The position numbers and the translations under genes were made by a program. From Cyclobacteriaceae bacterium (lineage in GTDB: Bacteria > Bacteroidota > Bacteroidia > Cytophagales > Cyclobacteriaceae), in NCBI GenBank assembly GCA_030584025.1, contig CP129487.1, positions 1,798,001 through 1,862,000 on the forward strand: a stretch of DNA of 64,000 nucleotides, written 5' to 3'. Position 1 is the first letter of the stretch; each line of letters opens with the position of its first letter. A model generated the notes under the pieces. That model made no database searches. It was not told the origin of the DNA and worked only from the letters and a program-made list of their open reading frames with translations. Below, in pieces: positions 53,712-61,748 of this stretch.

Positions 53712-54057
53712 CCTGATCCTTTTCGTCTTTTTAGTCGCGTGTGGAAAATCCCTGCCCACCTTTGAAGCCGTTAACCTCGAGGAATGGAAAGCCGATACCC
53801 AGGGCTGTACCGGGAAGCGATCAGCCATGGAGCAAGCCATCCGAAATGAAAAAGACAAACTGCTTGCGCTTAACGAGAAGCAGATTATCAAACTTATGGG
53901 TCGACCCGATCAAAACGAACTGTACAAGCGCAACCAGAAATTTTATACCTATTTTGTTACGGCCGGCCCGGACTGTTCAACACCTTCTGAAGTTCCTTTA
54001 AAGTTGATTGTGCGCTTTACTGCCATGGGTTTGGCGAATGAGGTGACCATCGAGTGA
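53671..54057 (+). CDS. Small lipoprotein, hypothetical
   Basis: The start is ATG 53671 or the in-frame ATG 53689. Both give a short lipoprotein signal (PFNWLSLILFVFLVAC) with the lipobox Leu-Val-Ala-Cys. The mature part of about 105 residues includes KDKLLALNEKQIIKLMGRPD, resembling SmpA/OmlA-like small lipoproteins. It overlaps the end of the desaturase-type gene by 41 bp and is probably co-transcribed with it. Confidence 0.72.
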   Translation: MSLPKNMRPFNWLSLILFVFLVACGKSLPTFEAVNLEEWKADTQGCTGKRSAMEQAIRNEKDKLLALNEKQIIKLMGRPDQNELYKRNQKFYTYFVTAGPDCSTPSEVPLKLIVRFTAMGLANEVTIE

Positions 54058-54130
54058 CAGGCCATTTTATTTGCGTTTGATTTTTTGTATCTTCAAGTTC
54101 CCTTGATCGTTTGATTAAAACCCGGCAACT

Positions 54131-54538
54131 ATGCAATATCACCCAAACGAAATGTTTCTATTGTACAATCCGAATTCTTCGGATGGAAAGAAAACCAAGG
54201 CTATGGCGCTGGACATCTGCAGCCATATTAATGAAGTTGATTCGCTGAATGAGAAACTAGGCCCCACCTACTGGAAGGAAGTGATTACAAAATTAGGTGT
54301 TGAACCACAGGATTTGTTGGATCAGTCACACCCGGATTACAAAACCAAAGTGGGCACACAAACCTATACCATGACGGGATGGTTGGACGTGATCATGCAC
54401 AATCCGCAACTCATCAAAAACCCGATAGCCATTTTTAATGGAAAAGCGGTGGTGTGTCATCAGCCGGCTGATATTCTGAAACTGGGCACTCCGAAAAGCG
54501 CCAGCAAAGTATTGCCACACCTGAAGCGAGACGATTAA
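54131..54538 (+). CDS. ArsC/Spx-fold protein lacking the catalytic cysteine
   Basis: The 135-aa protein follows the arsenate-reductase/Spx thioredoxin-like fold: FLLYNPNSSDGKKTKAMALD at the active-site loop, then KEVITKLGVEPQDLLDQSHP and KNPIAIFNGKAVVCHQPADI. In ArsC and Spx the loop reads NPxC; here it is NPNSSD, so the nucleophilic Cys is replaced by Ser. Redox catalysis is unlikely; a binding or regulatory role (Spx-like) is possible. It is convergent with the next gene (4-bp overlap of stops). Confidence 0.78.
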   Translation: MQYHPNEMFLLYNPNSSDGKKTKAMALDICSHINEVDSLNEKLGPTYWKEVITKLGVEPQDLLDQSHPDYKTKVGTQTYTMTGWLDVIMHNPQLIKNPIAIFNGKAVVCHQPADILKLGTPKSASKVLPHLKRDD

Positions 54539-55020
54539 CTCATTAATGCATTGCGCTGAAAAACCTGACGCTTCGATTTAGCCAGATCGATTTTCTTTCG
54601 AAGCACGTTTACCAGTGCATCTTTCTTTTTTGCGTTTAGCGGATAGAGTAAAGATGTTTTGAAATAGAATTCCTTGCCCAATTGTTCCGGATGATAAAGG
54701 TTGACTTTGTATACACCTCCAAGTGATTCGATTTCTACTGACTCAATGTTTTCCAACGGAATAATATAATCCTGCTGATTTTGATAAACATACAGGAATT
54801 CCTGGTCGAAATAAACCTGTTGAAACCTTCCAATAATCTGAATACCTCTATAAAACATCCATCCATAAACAGTAGTCTGAATAACAGCGAATCCCCGTCC
54901 CACTCGGATCGATAAAATAGCAATGCTGTTAAAGGCAACGATGTAAAGAATGTACAAATACCAACGGTATGGCCCCAAAAAACGTGAGGATAAACGAGCG
55001 AGTTTTTGTTTTTCAGCCAT
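54535..55020 (-). CDS. Hypothetical membrane protein with PH-like domain
   Basis: The 161-aa protein has two hydrophobic helices (YLYILYIVAFNSIAILSIRV and FAVIQTTVYGWMFYRGIQII). A beta-rich part follows (VYFDQEFLYVYQNQQDYIIP, IESVEIESLGGVYKVNLYHP) that resembles the bacterial PH/YcxB-like domains of small membrane proteins. The function is unknown. Its start is 41 bp from the divergent dehydrogenase gene. Confidence 0.7.
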   Translation of the reverse strand: MAEKQKLARLSSRFLGPYRWYLYILYIVAFNSIAILSIRVGRGFAVIQTTVYGWMFYRGIQIIGRFQQVYFDQEFLYVYQNQQDYIIPLENIESVEIESLGGVYKVNLYHPEQLGKEFYFKTSLLYPLNAKKKDALVNVLRKKIDLAKSKRQVFQRNALMS

Positions 55021-55060
55021 GTGCTAAAGTTTATCTTTGCGCCACAAAATACTAATTGAT

Positions 55061-55948
55061 ATGAAAAAGATCGCTGTAGTTGGATCCGGTACGATGGGAA
55101 ATGGTATAGCGCACGTTTTTGCACAATACGGTTATGCCGTAAACCTGGTGGATATTTCAGAAGACGCCCTTAAAAAAGCATTGGCTACCATTGGCAAAAA
55201 CCTCGATAGACAAGTTTCCAAACAACTCATTACAGAAGATGCGAAGAATAAAGCATTGAGCAACATCACCACCTATACCGATTTGAAAACCGGTGTGGCT
55301 TCAGCCGATCTGATTGTAGAAGCAGCCACCGAAAATGTTGATCTGAAACTTAAAATATTCAACGATCTCGATGCATACAGCAAGCCAGAGGCCATCCTGG
55401 CTTCGAATACATCATCCATTTCCATTACCAAAATCGCGGCAGCCACCAAGCGACCGGACAAGGTAATTGGTATGCACTTTATGAACCCGGTACCGGTGAT
55501 GAAACTGGTGGAAGTGATTCGTGGCTACAACACCAGCGATGCGGTAACGCAAACCATCATGAACCTTTCCAAAATGCTGGAGAAGGTTCCGGTTGAAGTA
55601 AACGATTACCCGGGTTTTGTGGCCAACCGGATTTTGATGCCCATGATCAATGAGGCTATCTACACCTTGTATGAAGGCGTTGCCGGTGTAACTGAAATTG
55701 ACACCGTTATGAAGCTGGGAATGGCCCACCCTATGGGGCCGCTTCAACTAGCCGACTTTATCGGATTGGATGTTTGCCTCTCAATCCTGCACGTATTGCA
55801 TGATGGCTTCGGCAATCCTAAATATGCACCTTGCCCATTACTGGTTAACATGGTACAGGCCGGGCACAAAGGAGTAAAAACTGGCAGCGGTTTCTATGCG
55901 TATACACCGGGAAGCAAAGAATTAAAAGTTGCTGAAAGATTTCAGTAA
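55061..55948 (+). CDS. 3-hydroxybutyryl-CoA dehydrogenase
   Basis: The 295-aa NAD(P)-dependent enzyme (ATG 55061) oxidises 3-hydroxyacyl-CoA or reduces acetoacetyl-CoA in fatty-acid or butyrate metabolism. The Rossmann motif is AVVGSGTMGNGIAHVFAQYG (about 4-23). The catalytic His lies in VIGMHFMNPVPVMKLVEVI, and the C-terminal family signature is NDYPGFVANRILMPMINEAI. HPMGPLQLADFIGLD and GSGFYAY confirm the HBD type. It corresponds to Hbd/PaaH/MmgB-like genes; which pathway it serves is not evident from the neighbours. Confidence 0.94.
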   Translation: MKKIAVVGSGTMGNGIAHVFAQYGYAVNLVDISEDALKKALATIGKNLDRQVSKQLITEDAKNKALSNITTYTDLKTGVASADLIVEAATENVDLKLKIFNDLDAYSKPEAILASNTSSISITKIAAATKRPDKVIGMHFMNPVPVMKLVEVIRGYNTSDAVTQTIMNLSKMLEKVPVEVNDYPGFVANRILMPMINEAIYTLYEGVAGVTEIDTVMKLGMAHPMGPLQLADFIGLDVCLSILHVLHDGFGNPKYAPCPLLVNMVQAGHKGVKTGSGFYAYTPGSKELKVAERFQ

Positions 55949-55972
55949 CTTTCAGTACGTCTTTTACAACCC

Positions 55973-56365
55973 ATGCACTTCCAACACCTCTACGCGTTGA
56001 TTGTCGAGGATGATGATATCCTTCAGCTAATTATGCAAAAAGCGCTGGACGGACAAGGCATTCGAAATAAAGCAGTCGGCAATGGTGTAGAGGCGCTTCG
56101 CGCATTAAAATCAAAAGAGTTCGACTTTATTATCATGGATATTAACATGCCTGAACAAGATGGACTTGATGCGGTCCGTTGGATACGGGATGAACGGGAT
56201 GACTACTTTAAGAAGATCCCCATATTTGCGCTAACCAGTTACGGAACTCCTGAACATACGGCCGAAATAATCGATGCCGGTATGAATGAGCACATGGTTA
56301 AGCCCTTTGAAATGCGAAAACTTTTGCAATACCTGATGAAGTACTTCGGGGAGCAAAAGCAATAA
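55973..56365 (+). CDS. Single-domain response regulator (CheY-like)
   Basis: This 130-aa receiver domain has the acidic pair VEDDD (12-15), the phosphoacceptor Asp56 in FIIMDINMPEQDG, the conserved Thr/Ser in IFALTSYG, and the Lys in HMVKPFEMRKL. There is no output domain, so it would act through protein contacts. No histidine kinase is adjacent. It follows the dehydrogenase gene by 24 bp and may be co-transcribed. Confidence 0.9.
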   Translation: MHFQHLYALIVEDDDILQLIMQKALDGQGIRNKAVGNGVEALRALKSKEFDFIIMDINMPEQDGLDAVRWIRDERDDYFKKIPIFALTSYGTPEHTAEIIDAGMNEHMVKPFEMRKLLQYLMKYFGEQKQ

Positions 56366-56397
56366 TTAGTCGCTGATTTTTACACCAACGACTAATT
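56364..56397. terminator. Inverted repeat between convergent genes, possible bidirectional terminator
   Basis: AATTAGTCG (56364-56372) and CGACTAATT (56389-56397) are perfect 9-bp arms around a 16-nt loop that includes ATTTTT. It separates the response regulator from mscL, which read towards each other. The long loop and lack of a long T run weaken the terminator call. Confidence 0.4.
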
Positions 56398-56416
56398 ACG
56401 AACTGCGTATTATCAC

Positions 56417-56785
56417 TTATTTCTTTAACAGATCTCTTATCTCCGTAAGCAACTGAACATCGGCAGGTGGTGCTGGTGGTGCAGCCGCGGCCTCTTTCTT
56501 TTTGGTTGCATTGATCCCTTTAACAATCAGGAACAAAACAAACGCAATGATCACAAAATTAAGCACACCCGATAAGAAGTTACCATATTTTACCGTACCC
56601 CATAGCGTAAGCTGACTCAGTTCGCTCAATTGAGCGGCATCCAACGCAGGCTTTAATAACAAAGGGGTAATTACATCGTCAATCAGGGAGCTCACAATTT
56701 TACCGAATGCACCCCCAATGATCACACCAATGGCGAGGTCGATTACGTTACCCCGCATGGCAAACTTTTTGAATTCTTGTAACAT
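56417..56785 (-). CDS. mscL: Large-conductance mechanosensitive channel MscL
   Basis: The 122-aa protein forms a pentameric stretch-activated channel that releases solutes on hypo-osmotic shock. Helix 1 carries the signature FKKFAMRGNVIDLAIGVIIG and GGAFGKIVSSLIDDVITP. Helix 2 is FLSGVLNFVIIAFVLFLIVK. The C-terminal helix (PADVQLLTEIRDLLKK) is normal for the family. Confidence 0.97.
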   Translation of the reverse strand: MLQEFKKFAMRGNVIDLAIGVIIGGAFGKIVSSLIDDVITPLLLKPALDAAQLSELSQLTLWGTVKYGNFLSGVLNFVIIAFVLFLIVKGINATKKKEAAAAPPAPPADVQLLTEIRDLLKK

Positions 56786-56833
56786 AGATTAAGTCGTTTA
56801 ATTTATGCTATAAGTAACACAAAAAAGACCAAA

Positions 56834-57215
56834 TCAGTAAGGACTAACACCCTTTCTTTTCAGTTCTGATTGTCGCATGGGCATCTGATCAATGAGCCCA
56901 AAAAGTGTTTTTGTTGGTACAGGTTCTTCGCTGCGGTACTTTTCTGTACCATCTTTCCCCATAAGCACTACGGTAAACTTCTCATTAACCGAAAACCTAT
57001 CAAGTTCACTTTTTGCGACTTTTTGTATGTGAACCTTGAGAATTTGTATATCCCGTTCATCACAACCTGCCTTTTCAGCTGAAAGCCATTCCAATTGTTG
57101 ATTTAATGATAATGTCATCTGTGTAGAAAATATAAACCGTTCTATACCGGGAGAATGATGTTTGCGTAAATCCGGTTTGGGATAATAGTAAAAAAGCAAC
57201 AAGCCACTTCATCAT
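56834..57215 (-). pseudogene. DUF4174-family gene split by a frameshift
   Basis: The C-terminal part in one frame, from about 57118, matches DUF4174: QQLEWLSAEKAGCDERDIQI, FTVVLMGKDGTEKYRSEEPV, LFGLIDQMPMRQSELK. The expected secretion signal and first strand lie in another frame, starting at the double ATG 57215: MMKWLVAFLLLSQTGFTQ, then RTVYIFYTDD. The two join if a single base near 57115-57120 is removed. The gene is either a real pseudogene or carries a sequencing error. Read in one frame only, the protein would lack its signal peptide. Confidence 0.65.
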
Positions 57216-57245
57216 GACTTATACAACACCTATAAGAAGAGAATG

Positions 57246-58067
57246 TTACTTGATGCGATTAATCGGGTTGCGAAGGCCGGAGTATGAGGTGAGTTCAACA
57301 CCTGCACTGCCAATAAACATATTGGCGCTGATCTTAATGGGTATTCGATTCTTATCATCCGAAAACCATGCTGTTATGGAATTCTCCCCGCTGAACATTT
57401 TATTGTCGGGCATGAGGGGCTTTAGAACTATGGCATTAAACTTTCCGGCTTTGGTTTTCACCGTTTCTTTTCCCTTATACAGAATCTTTAACTCATAGAG
57501 GGTATCTTCAAAAAAGCCTTTTACCACAATGGTGTCATTCACTTTTACTTTACTGAAATCCTGTGTACGCATGTACATAAACCCGGCAATCAGATCGCGC
57601 ACCTGCGGAGGAGCATCATAAAATTTGGGTTCCTTGTACTGACCTGTTTTTTGGTTCAACACTTTAGCTTCGATCTTTGCCTTTTCGTGATTAAAGTTTA
57701 CAACCTCATCCTTTTTGTATTTTCCTTCCCGTATTTTACGATAAGACATGTGCGGAACCAGTGCGATGGTATCAATGTAGGCACCCCATTGATCGTCTAC
57801 ATCTGCAACCCAATCTACCATACCCGTAGTTTTGCCATACACATCCACCTTGAAACAGTGGCGGTCGTTCATTTTATGGTAGGTGTCGTGGATGACCGTT
57901 CTGCCCTTTCCAATGTTGAAGATGCCGTAGCTCATTTTGTACTCCAGCACTTCACCCTTACCAAAACTGTTATTCGGGACATAGGGATAAATGTCGTTTA
58001 CCCGCTCACTTTGAGTGAAAGCAGTAAGGATGATAAACAGGAAAGCGCTTAAGCCAAGCAGACGCAT
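57246..58067 (-). CDS. DUF3108 domain exported protein
   Basis: The 273-aa protein has a signal peptide (LLGLSAFLFIILTAFTQ). The beta-rich DUF3108 domain follows: NNSFGKGEVLEYKMSYGIFN, WVADVDDQWGAYIDTIALVP, and INRIK at the end. The fold resembles lipoprotein-carrier-like (LolA-type) shells. The biochemical role is not established. It lies 30 bp upstream of the broken DUF4174 gene on the same strand. Confidence 0.85.
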   Translation of the reverse strand: MRLLGLSAFLFIILTAFTQSERVNDIYPYVPNNSFGKGEVLEYKMSYGIFNIGKGRTVIHDTYHKMNDRHCFKVDVYGKTTGMVDWVADVDDQWGAYIDTIALVPHMSYRKIREGKYKKDEVVNFNHEKAKIEAKVLNQKTGQYKEPKFYDAPPQVRDLIAGFMYMRTQDFSKVKVNDTIVVKGFFEDTLYELKILYKGKETVKTKAGKFNAIVLKPLMPDNKMFSGENSITAWFSDDKNRIPIKISANMFIGSAGVELTSYSGLRNPINRIK

Positions 58068-58149
58068 AGTACAAAGTTATAAAACAGATATTTCCTATGC
58101 ATTATGCTTTCAAACCCGGTGCCAAAAATGATTTTCGAGCAATCCTGGC

Positions 58150-58962
58150 CTAAACCGACACATTATTTTCGCGTAAGGCGTCATTCAGCGATGTTTTTTT
58201 GTCGGTGCTCTCCTTACGCTTGCCAATAATCAAGGCACAGCCCACGGAAAATTCGCCAGCCGGAAATTTCTTGGCGTAGGATCCGGGAATAACTACAGAA
58301 CGTTCGGGTACATAACCCTTGTATTCTACCGGAGACGACCCGGTGACATCAATGATTTTGGAACTGGCGGTTAGCACAACGTTAGCACCCAACACAGCTT
58401 CTTTGCCAACGCGTACACCTTCCACTACAATGCATCGCGATCCGATAAAGGCATTGTCCTCAATGATTACAGGCGCAGCCTGAACCGGCTCCAACACGCC
58501 ACCAATTCCCACACCCCCACTCAGGTGAACATTCTTGCCTATCTGTGCACAACTCCCCACAGTGGCCCAGGTATCAACCATGGTTCCTTCGTCTACATAC
58601 GCACCAATATTTACATAAGAAGGCATCATGATAACGCCTTTACTCACATAAGCACCGTATCGGGCAATGGCATGCGGAACCACGCGCACCCCCAGGGCTT
58701 TATAGTTTTTCTTCAATGCAATCTTGTCGTGAAATTCAAACGGACCAACTTCAATGGTTTCCATTTGTTGGATCGGAAAATACAGGATCACCGCCTTCTT
58801 CACCCATTCGTTCACTTGCCAGCTATCTTCGGTTGGCTGGGCAACCCGCAGTTCACCCTTATCCAGCTTCTCCACAACCGTGCGTATGGCGGCCTGGTGT
58901 TCGGGGTGTTGCAGCAGACTTCTGTCATCCCATGTCTTTTCAATGATCTGTTTTAATTCCAT
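58150..58962 (-). CDS. dapD: 2,3,4,5-tetrahydropyridine-2,6-dicarboxylate N-succinyltransferase
   Basis: This enzyme of lysine and meso-diaminopimelate synthesis transfers succinyl from succinyl-CoA to tetrahydrodipicolinate. The 270-aa protein has the helical N-terminal domain (KQIIEKTWDDRSLL) and a left-handed beta-helix of hexapeptide repeats (GAYVDEGTMVDTWATVGSCA, IGKNVHLSGGVGIGGVLEPV, IEDNAFIGSRCIVVEGVRVG). It ends with VIPGSYAKKFPAGEFSVGCA. It is divergent from the glycosyltransferase gene by 32 bp. Confidence 0.97.
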   Translation of the reverse strand: MELKQIIEKTWDDRSLLQHPEHQAAIRTVVEKLDKGELRVAQPTEDSWQVNEWVKKAVILYFPIQQMETIEVGPFEFHDKIALKKNYKALGVRVVPHAIARYGAYVSKGVIMMPSYVNIGAYVDEGTMVDTWATVGSCAQIGKNVHLSGGVGIGGVLEPVQAAPVIIEDNAFIGSRCIVVEGVRVGKEAVLGANVVLTASSKIIDVTGSSPVEYKGYVPERSVVIPGSYAKKFPAGEFSVGCALIIGKRKESTDKKTSLNDALRENNVSV

Positions 58963-58994
58963 CTTTAACGCAAGATTTTAATGCCCAAATAATT

Positions 58995-60113
58995 TTGCCG
59001 CAAGTAAGCAAAATCAGCAGAATAGTACTTGCATCCATACTGAAACCTGTGGATGAAACCCGCATGTTTGAGAAAATCGGGAGTTCCTTGGCACTTGCAG
59101 GGCATGAGGTACATCTAATTGGCTTTCCGTCAGCAAAAGTCACCGAGTCCAATTCAAAAATCAGTCTACACCCTATTTCCTCGCATCCATTTAAGCGACT
59201 TAGCTTAACCCGGTTATTCGCATCACTTCGGGTGCTCCGTATGGTTCTAAAACTAAAGCCCGATTATTTCATCATCACCACGCATGAACTATTGTTTACA
59301 GCGCTATGGTGTAAACTCATTACGGGGTGCAAGGTGCTATACGATGTACAGGAAAACTATTACCGTAACATCCGGTATACAACGGCCTTTCCTATTGGGC
59401 TAAGATCAGTACTCGCCTTGTGGGTACGACTAAAAGAACGGTTATTGCGCCCCATCATCACAACATACATACTGGCTGAAAAAGGGTATGCAGAAGAAAT
59501 GCCCTTTATGAAGCCACACCTGGTACTCGAAAACAAAATCACAAAGGCTACAGCAGATCAATACAGGAAGAAGCAGCAAAGTGGTTACGCACACCTGCTG
59601 TTTACCGGCACATTAGCTGAAACGACTGGTGTATTTCACGCCATCCGGTTAACGGAAGAGCTGCACAAACTTGACGACTCGTTTACACTTACCATTATTG
59701 GGCATGCGCCATCTACTTCTGTTCACAACCAGCTGTTAAAGCTGAGCGAACAAAAAAACTTCATTCAGTACCGGGGAAGTGAACAGCCCATACCGCATGA
59801 ATCCATTTTGAATGCCATTCATAAGGCCGATTTCGGTATTATCTGGTATCCGCCAAACCCCAGTACGGCTTGCTCCATCCCCACCAAGCTATATGAATAC
59901 ATGGGGCTCCATCTTCCTGTTTTGATCTCGCACAATGCACAATCAGAAGCATTGGTAGAGCAAAACAAAACAGGAATGGTTCTTAATCAAAAATCAGATT
60001 ATCAACAACTTATATCAGAAATGAAAAACTTCAGGTTCCCCGTGAGCCAGGAGAACCTGTACTTTGATCAGGATGTACCTTCGCTCATCCAGCTTTTGGG
60101 ATATAATAAATAA
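58995..60113 (+). CDS. GT4-like glycosyltransferase
   Basis: The 372-aa protein has two Rossmann-like halves. N-terminal: RIVLASILKPVDETRMFEKI and SLALAGHEVHLIGFPSAK. C-terminal: LLFTGTLAETTGVFHAIRLT, the family pattern KADFGIIWYPPNPSTACSIP then TKLYEYMGLHLPVLIS, and GMVLN. This is the GT-B fold of group 1 (GT4) enzymes with the acidic donor-binding region. It likely builds a cell-surface polysaccharide, but donor and acceptor are unknown. The start used is TTG 58995; no better ATG lies upstream of the first strand. Confidence 0.85.
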   Translation: MPQVSKISRIVLASILKPVDETRMFEKIGSSLALAGHEVHLIGFPSAKVTESNSKISLHPISSHPFKRLSLTRLFASLRVLRMVLKLKPDYFIITTHELLFTALWCKLITGCKVLYDVQENYYRNIRYTTAFPIGLRSVLALWVRLKERLLRPIITTYILAEKGYAEEMPFMKPHLVLENKITKATADQYRKKQQSGYAHLLFTGTLAETTGVFHAIRLTEELHKLDDSFTLTIIGHAPSTSVHNQLLKLSEQKNFIQYRGSEQPIPHESILNAIHKADFGIIWYPPNPSTACSIPTKLYEYMGLHLPVLISHNAQSEALVEQNKTGMVLNQKSDYQQLISEMKNFRFPVSQENLYFDQDVPSLIQLLGYNK

Positions 60114-60141
60114 TCTAAATATTTTTTTAGACCACCCTAAA
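60114..60141 (+). promoter_or_regulatory. DtxR/MntR-type operator with overlapping half-sites
   Basis: TTTAG-ACCACC-CTAAA (60126-60141) fits the DtxR/IdeR-like palindrome TTAGN-NNNN-NCTAA. A second inverted pair, TCTAAA (60114-60119) and TTTAGA (60126-60131), shares the middle half-site, giving three half-sites at regular spacing. The site lies between the -33 region and the -7 box of the promoter in front of the DtxR-family gene, so occupancy should block transcription. This implies autoregulation of the metal operon. Confidence 0.62.
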
Positions 60142-60146
60142 CTTTA

Positions 60147-60154
60147 TAGCTTTG
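60147..60154 (+). promoter_or_regulatory. -7 box of the metal-uptake operon
   Basis: TAGCTTTG matches TAnnTTTG exactly and lies 20 bp before ATG 60175, directly downstream of the operator. The T-rich stretch 60122-60128 occupies the -33 position and overlaps the operator. Confidence 0.5.
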
Positions 60155-60174
60155 CATAACGTTAATCATGGCGT

Positions 60175-60828
60175 ATGCTTAGTCTAACCGAAGAAAACTA
60201 CCTCAAAGCCATTTACCACCTTTCAGACGGTGGCACGAAATCCGTGCTCACCAATGAAATCGCGGAATCGATTCAAACCAAACCTGCATCGGTTACCGAC
60301 ATGGTAAAAAAACTGGCCGTGAAAAACCTGATCACCTATGAAAAGTACTACGGTGTAAAGGTGACGCGCCAGGGAAAATCGGAAGCACTTACCATTATCC
60401 GGAAGCACCGGCTATGGGAAACCTTTCTGGTAGAAAAACTGGGGTTCGATTGGGGACAGGTTCATGATGTGGCTGAACAACTGGAACACATTCAGTCGCC
60501 TTTGTTAATTGAAAAGCTGGATGAGTTTCTCGGCTTTCCATCAGCCGATCCGCACGGGCATCCAATACCGGATAAGAACGGTAAATTTCACATTTCGCGA
60601 CAAATCCCGTTAGCAGAAGCCACCGGAAAAAAATCCATTGCACGTGCTGTGAAAAACAGCTCTCCCTCCTTCCTGGATTACCTGAGCAAAATTGGCATTT
60701 ACATCGGGGCAACCATTCAAATACTGGAACGGATGGAGTTTGATGGATCGCTGGAAATCATGATTGACGGAAAGAAAAAAGTGTACATCTCAAAGGAGGC
60801 CAGTGAAAATATACTGGTGACAGAATGA
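60175..60828 (+). CDS. DtxR/MntR-family metal-dependent transcriptional repressor
   Basis: The 217-aa protein has an N-terminal winged helix (LTEENYLKAIYHLSDGGTKS, SIQTKPASVTDMVKKLAVKN). The metal-binding/dimerisation domain contains HRLWETFLVEKLGFDWGQVH, then DVAEQLEHIQSP and GFPSADPHGHPIP, keeping the His, Glu and His ligands of MntR-like sites. A C-terminal SH3/FeoA-like domain follows (SKIGIYIGATIQILERMEFD). Residues at the first MntR metal positions are Asn and Lys, so Mn2+ versus Fe2+ preference is unclear. It overlaps the next gene by 4 bp (ATGA), is the first gene of the uptake operon, and has the operator 60114-60141 upstream. Confidence 0.92.
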   Translation: MLSLTEENYLKAIYHLSDGGTKSVLTNEIAESIQTKPASVTDMVKKLAVKNLITYEKYYGVKVTRQGKSEALTIIRKHRLWETFLVEKLGFDWGQVHDVAEQLEHIQSPLLIEKLDEFLGFPSADPHGHPIPDKNGKFHISRQIPLAEATGKKSIARAVKNSSPSFLDYLSKIGIYIGATIQILERMEFDGSLEIMIDGKKKVYISKEASENILVTE

Positions 60829-61736
60829 TTCGGATATTATTTGGAGCGTCTCTTATTTTTTTGGCTGCCTGTTCTTCCAAACCGGAAACTCAGGAGCAAG
60901 AGGTATTGAAAATTGTTACCACCACCGGCATGATTCAGGATGCCGTGAAAAACATTACCGGTGTACATGCGCAGGTGGAAGCCTTGATGGGCCCGGGGGT
61001 TGATCCGCATTTGTACAAAGCCACACAAGGCGATTTAAAGAAGCTAACGGAAGCGGATGTTGTCTTCTACAACGGACTTCACCTCGAGGGCAAGATGGGT
61101 GAAGTATTGGAAAAACTATCGCGAACGAAACCGGTGCTGGCCGTTGCCGCTTCCCTACCCGACAGCATTTTGCTGGAAGTGGAAGGATTTGAAGGCATCA
61201 CCGACCCGCACATCTGGTTTGATGTAAAGCTTTGGCGCGAAGCGGTACAAACCATTCACACCTACATGGTTGAAATTGATTCCACACACAAAGCATACTA
61301 CGATTCTGCAGCACATGCGTACACCATGCAATTGGATTCCTTGCATGGGGCGGTAAGTGCACAACTGTTAACCATTCCTGAAGAGCAACGCGTATTGATT
61401 ACCGCACATGATGCATTCGGTTATTTTGGTCGCGCCTACAACATTCAGGTGCGTGGCCTTCAGGGCATTTCAACAGTAGCCGAATTTGGCTTACGCGATG
61501 TTACGGAGCTGGTAGATTTCATTATTGAAAGAAAGATCAAAGCCATTTTTGTAGAATCATCCATCTCACCGAAATCAATTCAAGCAGTTGAAGAAGGATG
61601 CCGGAAGAAAAACTGGCAAGTTAAAATTGGTGGCAACCTCTACTCCGATGCCATGGGTGATCCGGGTACGCCCGAAGGAACTTACATCGGGATGGTCAAT
61701 GCCAACGTGAAGACCATCGTTGAGGCCTTGAAATAG
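60825..61736 (+). CDS. Metal ABC transporter substrate-binding lipoprotein (ZnuA/TroA/MntA type)
   Basis: The 303-aa protein has a lipoprotein signal (MIRILFGASLIFLAAC, lipobox Leu-Ala-Ala-Cys). The cluster A-I binding fold includes metal ligands GPGVDPHLYKAT (His), NGLHLEGKMGEVL (His), and LITAHDAFGYFGRAY (His). The fourth ligand is likely the Asp in LYSDAMGDPGTPEGTYIG. There is no long His-rich loop, which favours Mn2+ or Fe2+ over Zn2+, though this is only suggestive. It is second in the operon. Confidence 0.93.
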   Translation: MIRILFGASLIFLAACSSKPETQEQEVLKIVTTTGMIQDAVKNITGVHAQVEALMGPGVDPHLYKATQGDLKKLTEADVVFYNGLHLEGKMGEVLEKLSRTKPVLAVAASLPDSILLEVEGFEGITDPHIWFDVKLWREAVQTIHTYMVEIDSTHKAYYDSAAHAYTMQLDSLHGAVSAQLLTIPEEQRVLITAHDAFGYFGRAYNIQVRGLQGISTVAEFGLRDVTELVDFIIERKIKAIFVESSISPKSIQAVEEGCRKKNWQVKIGGNLYSDAMGDPGTPEGTYIGMVNANVKTIVEALK

Positions 61737-61748
61737 AAAAAATAATCT

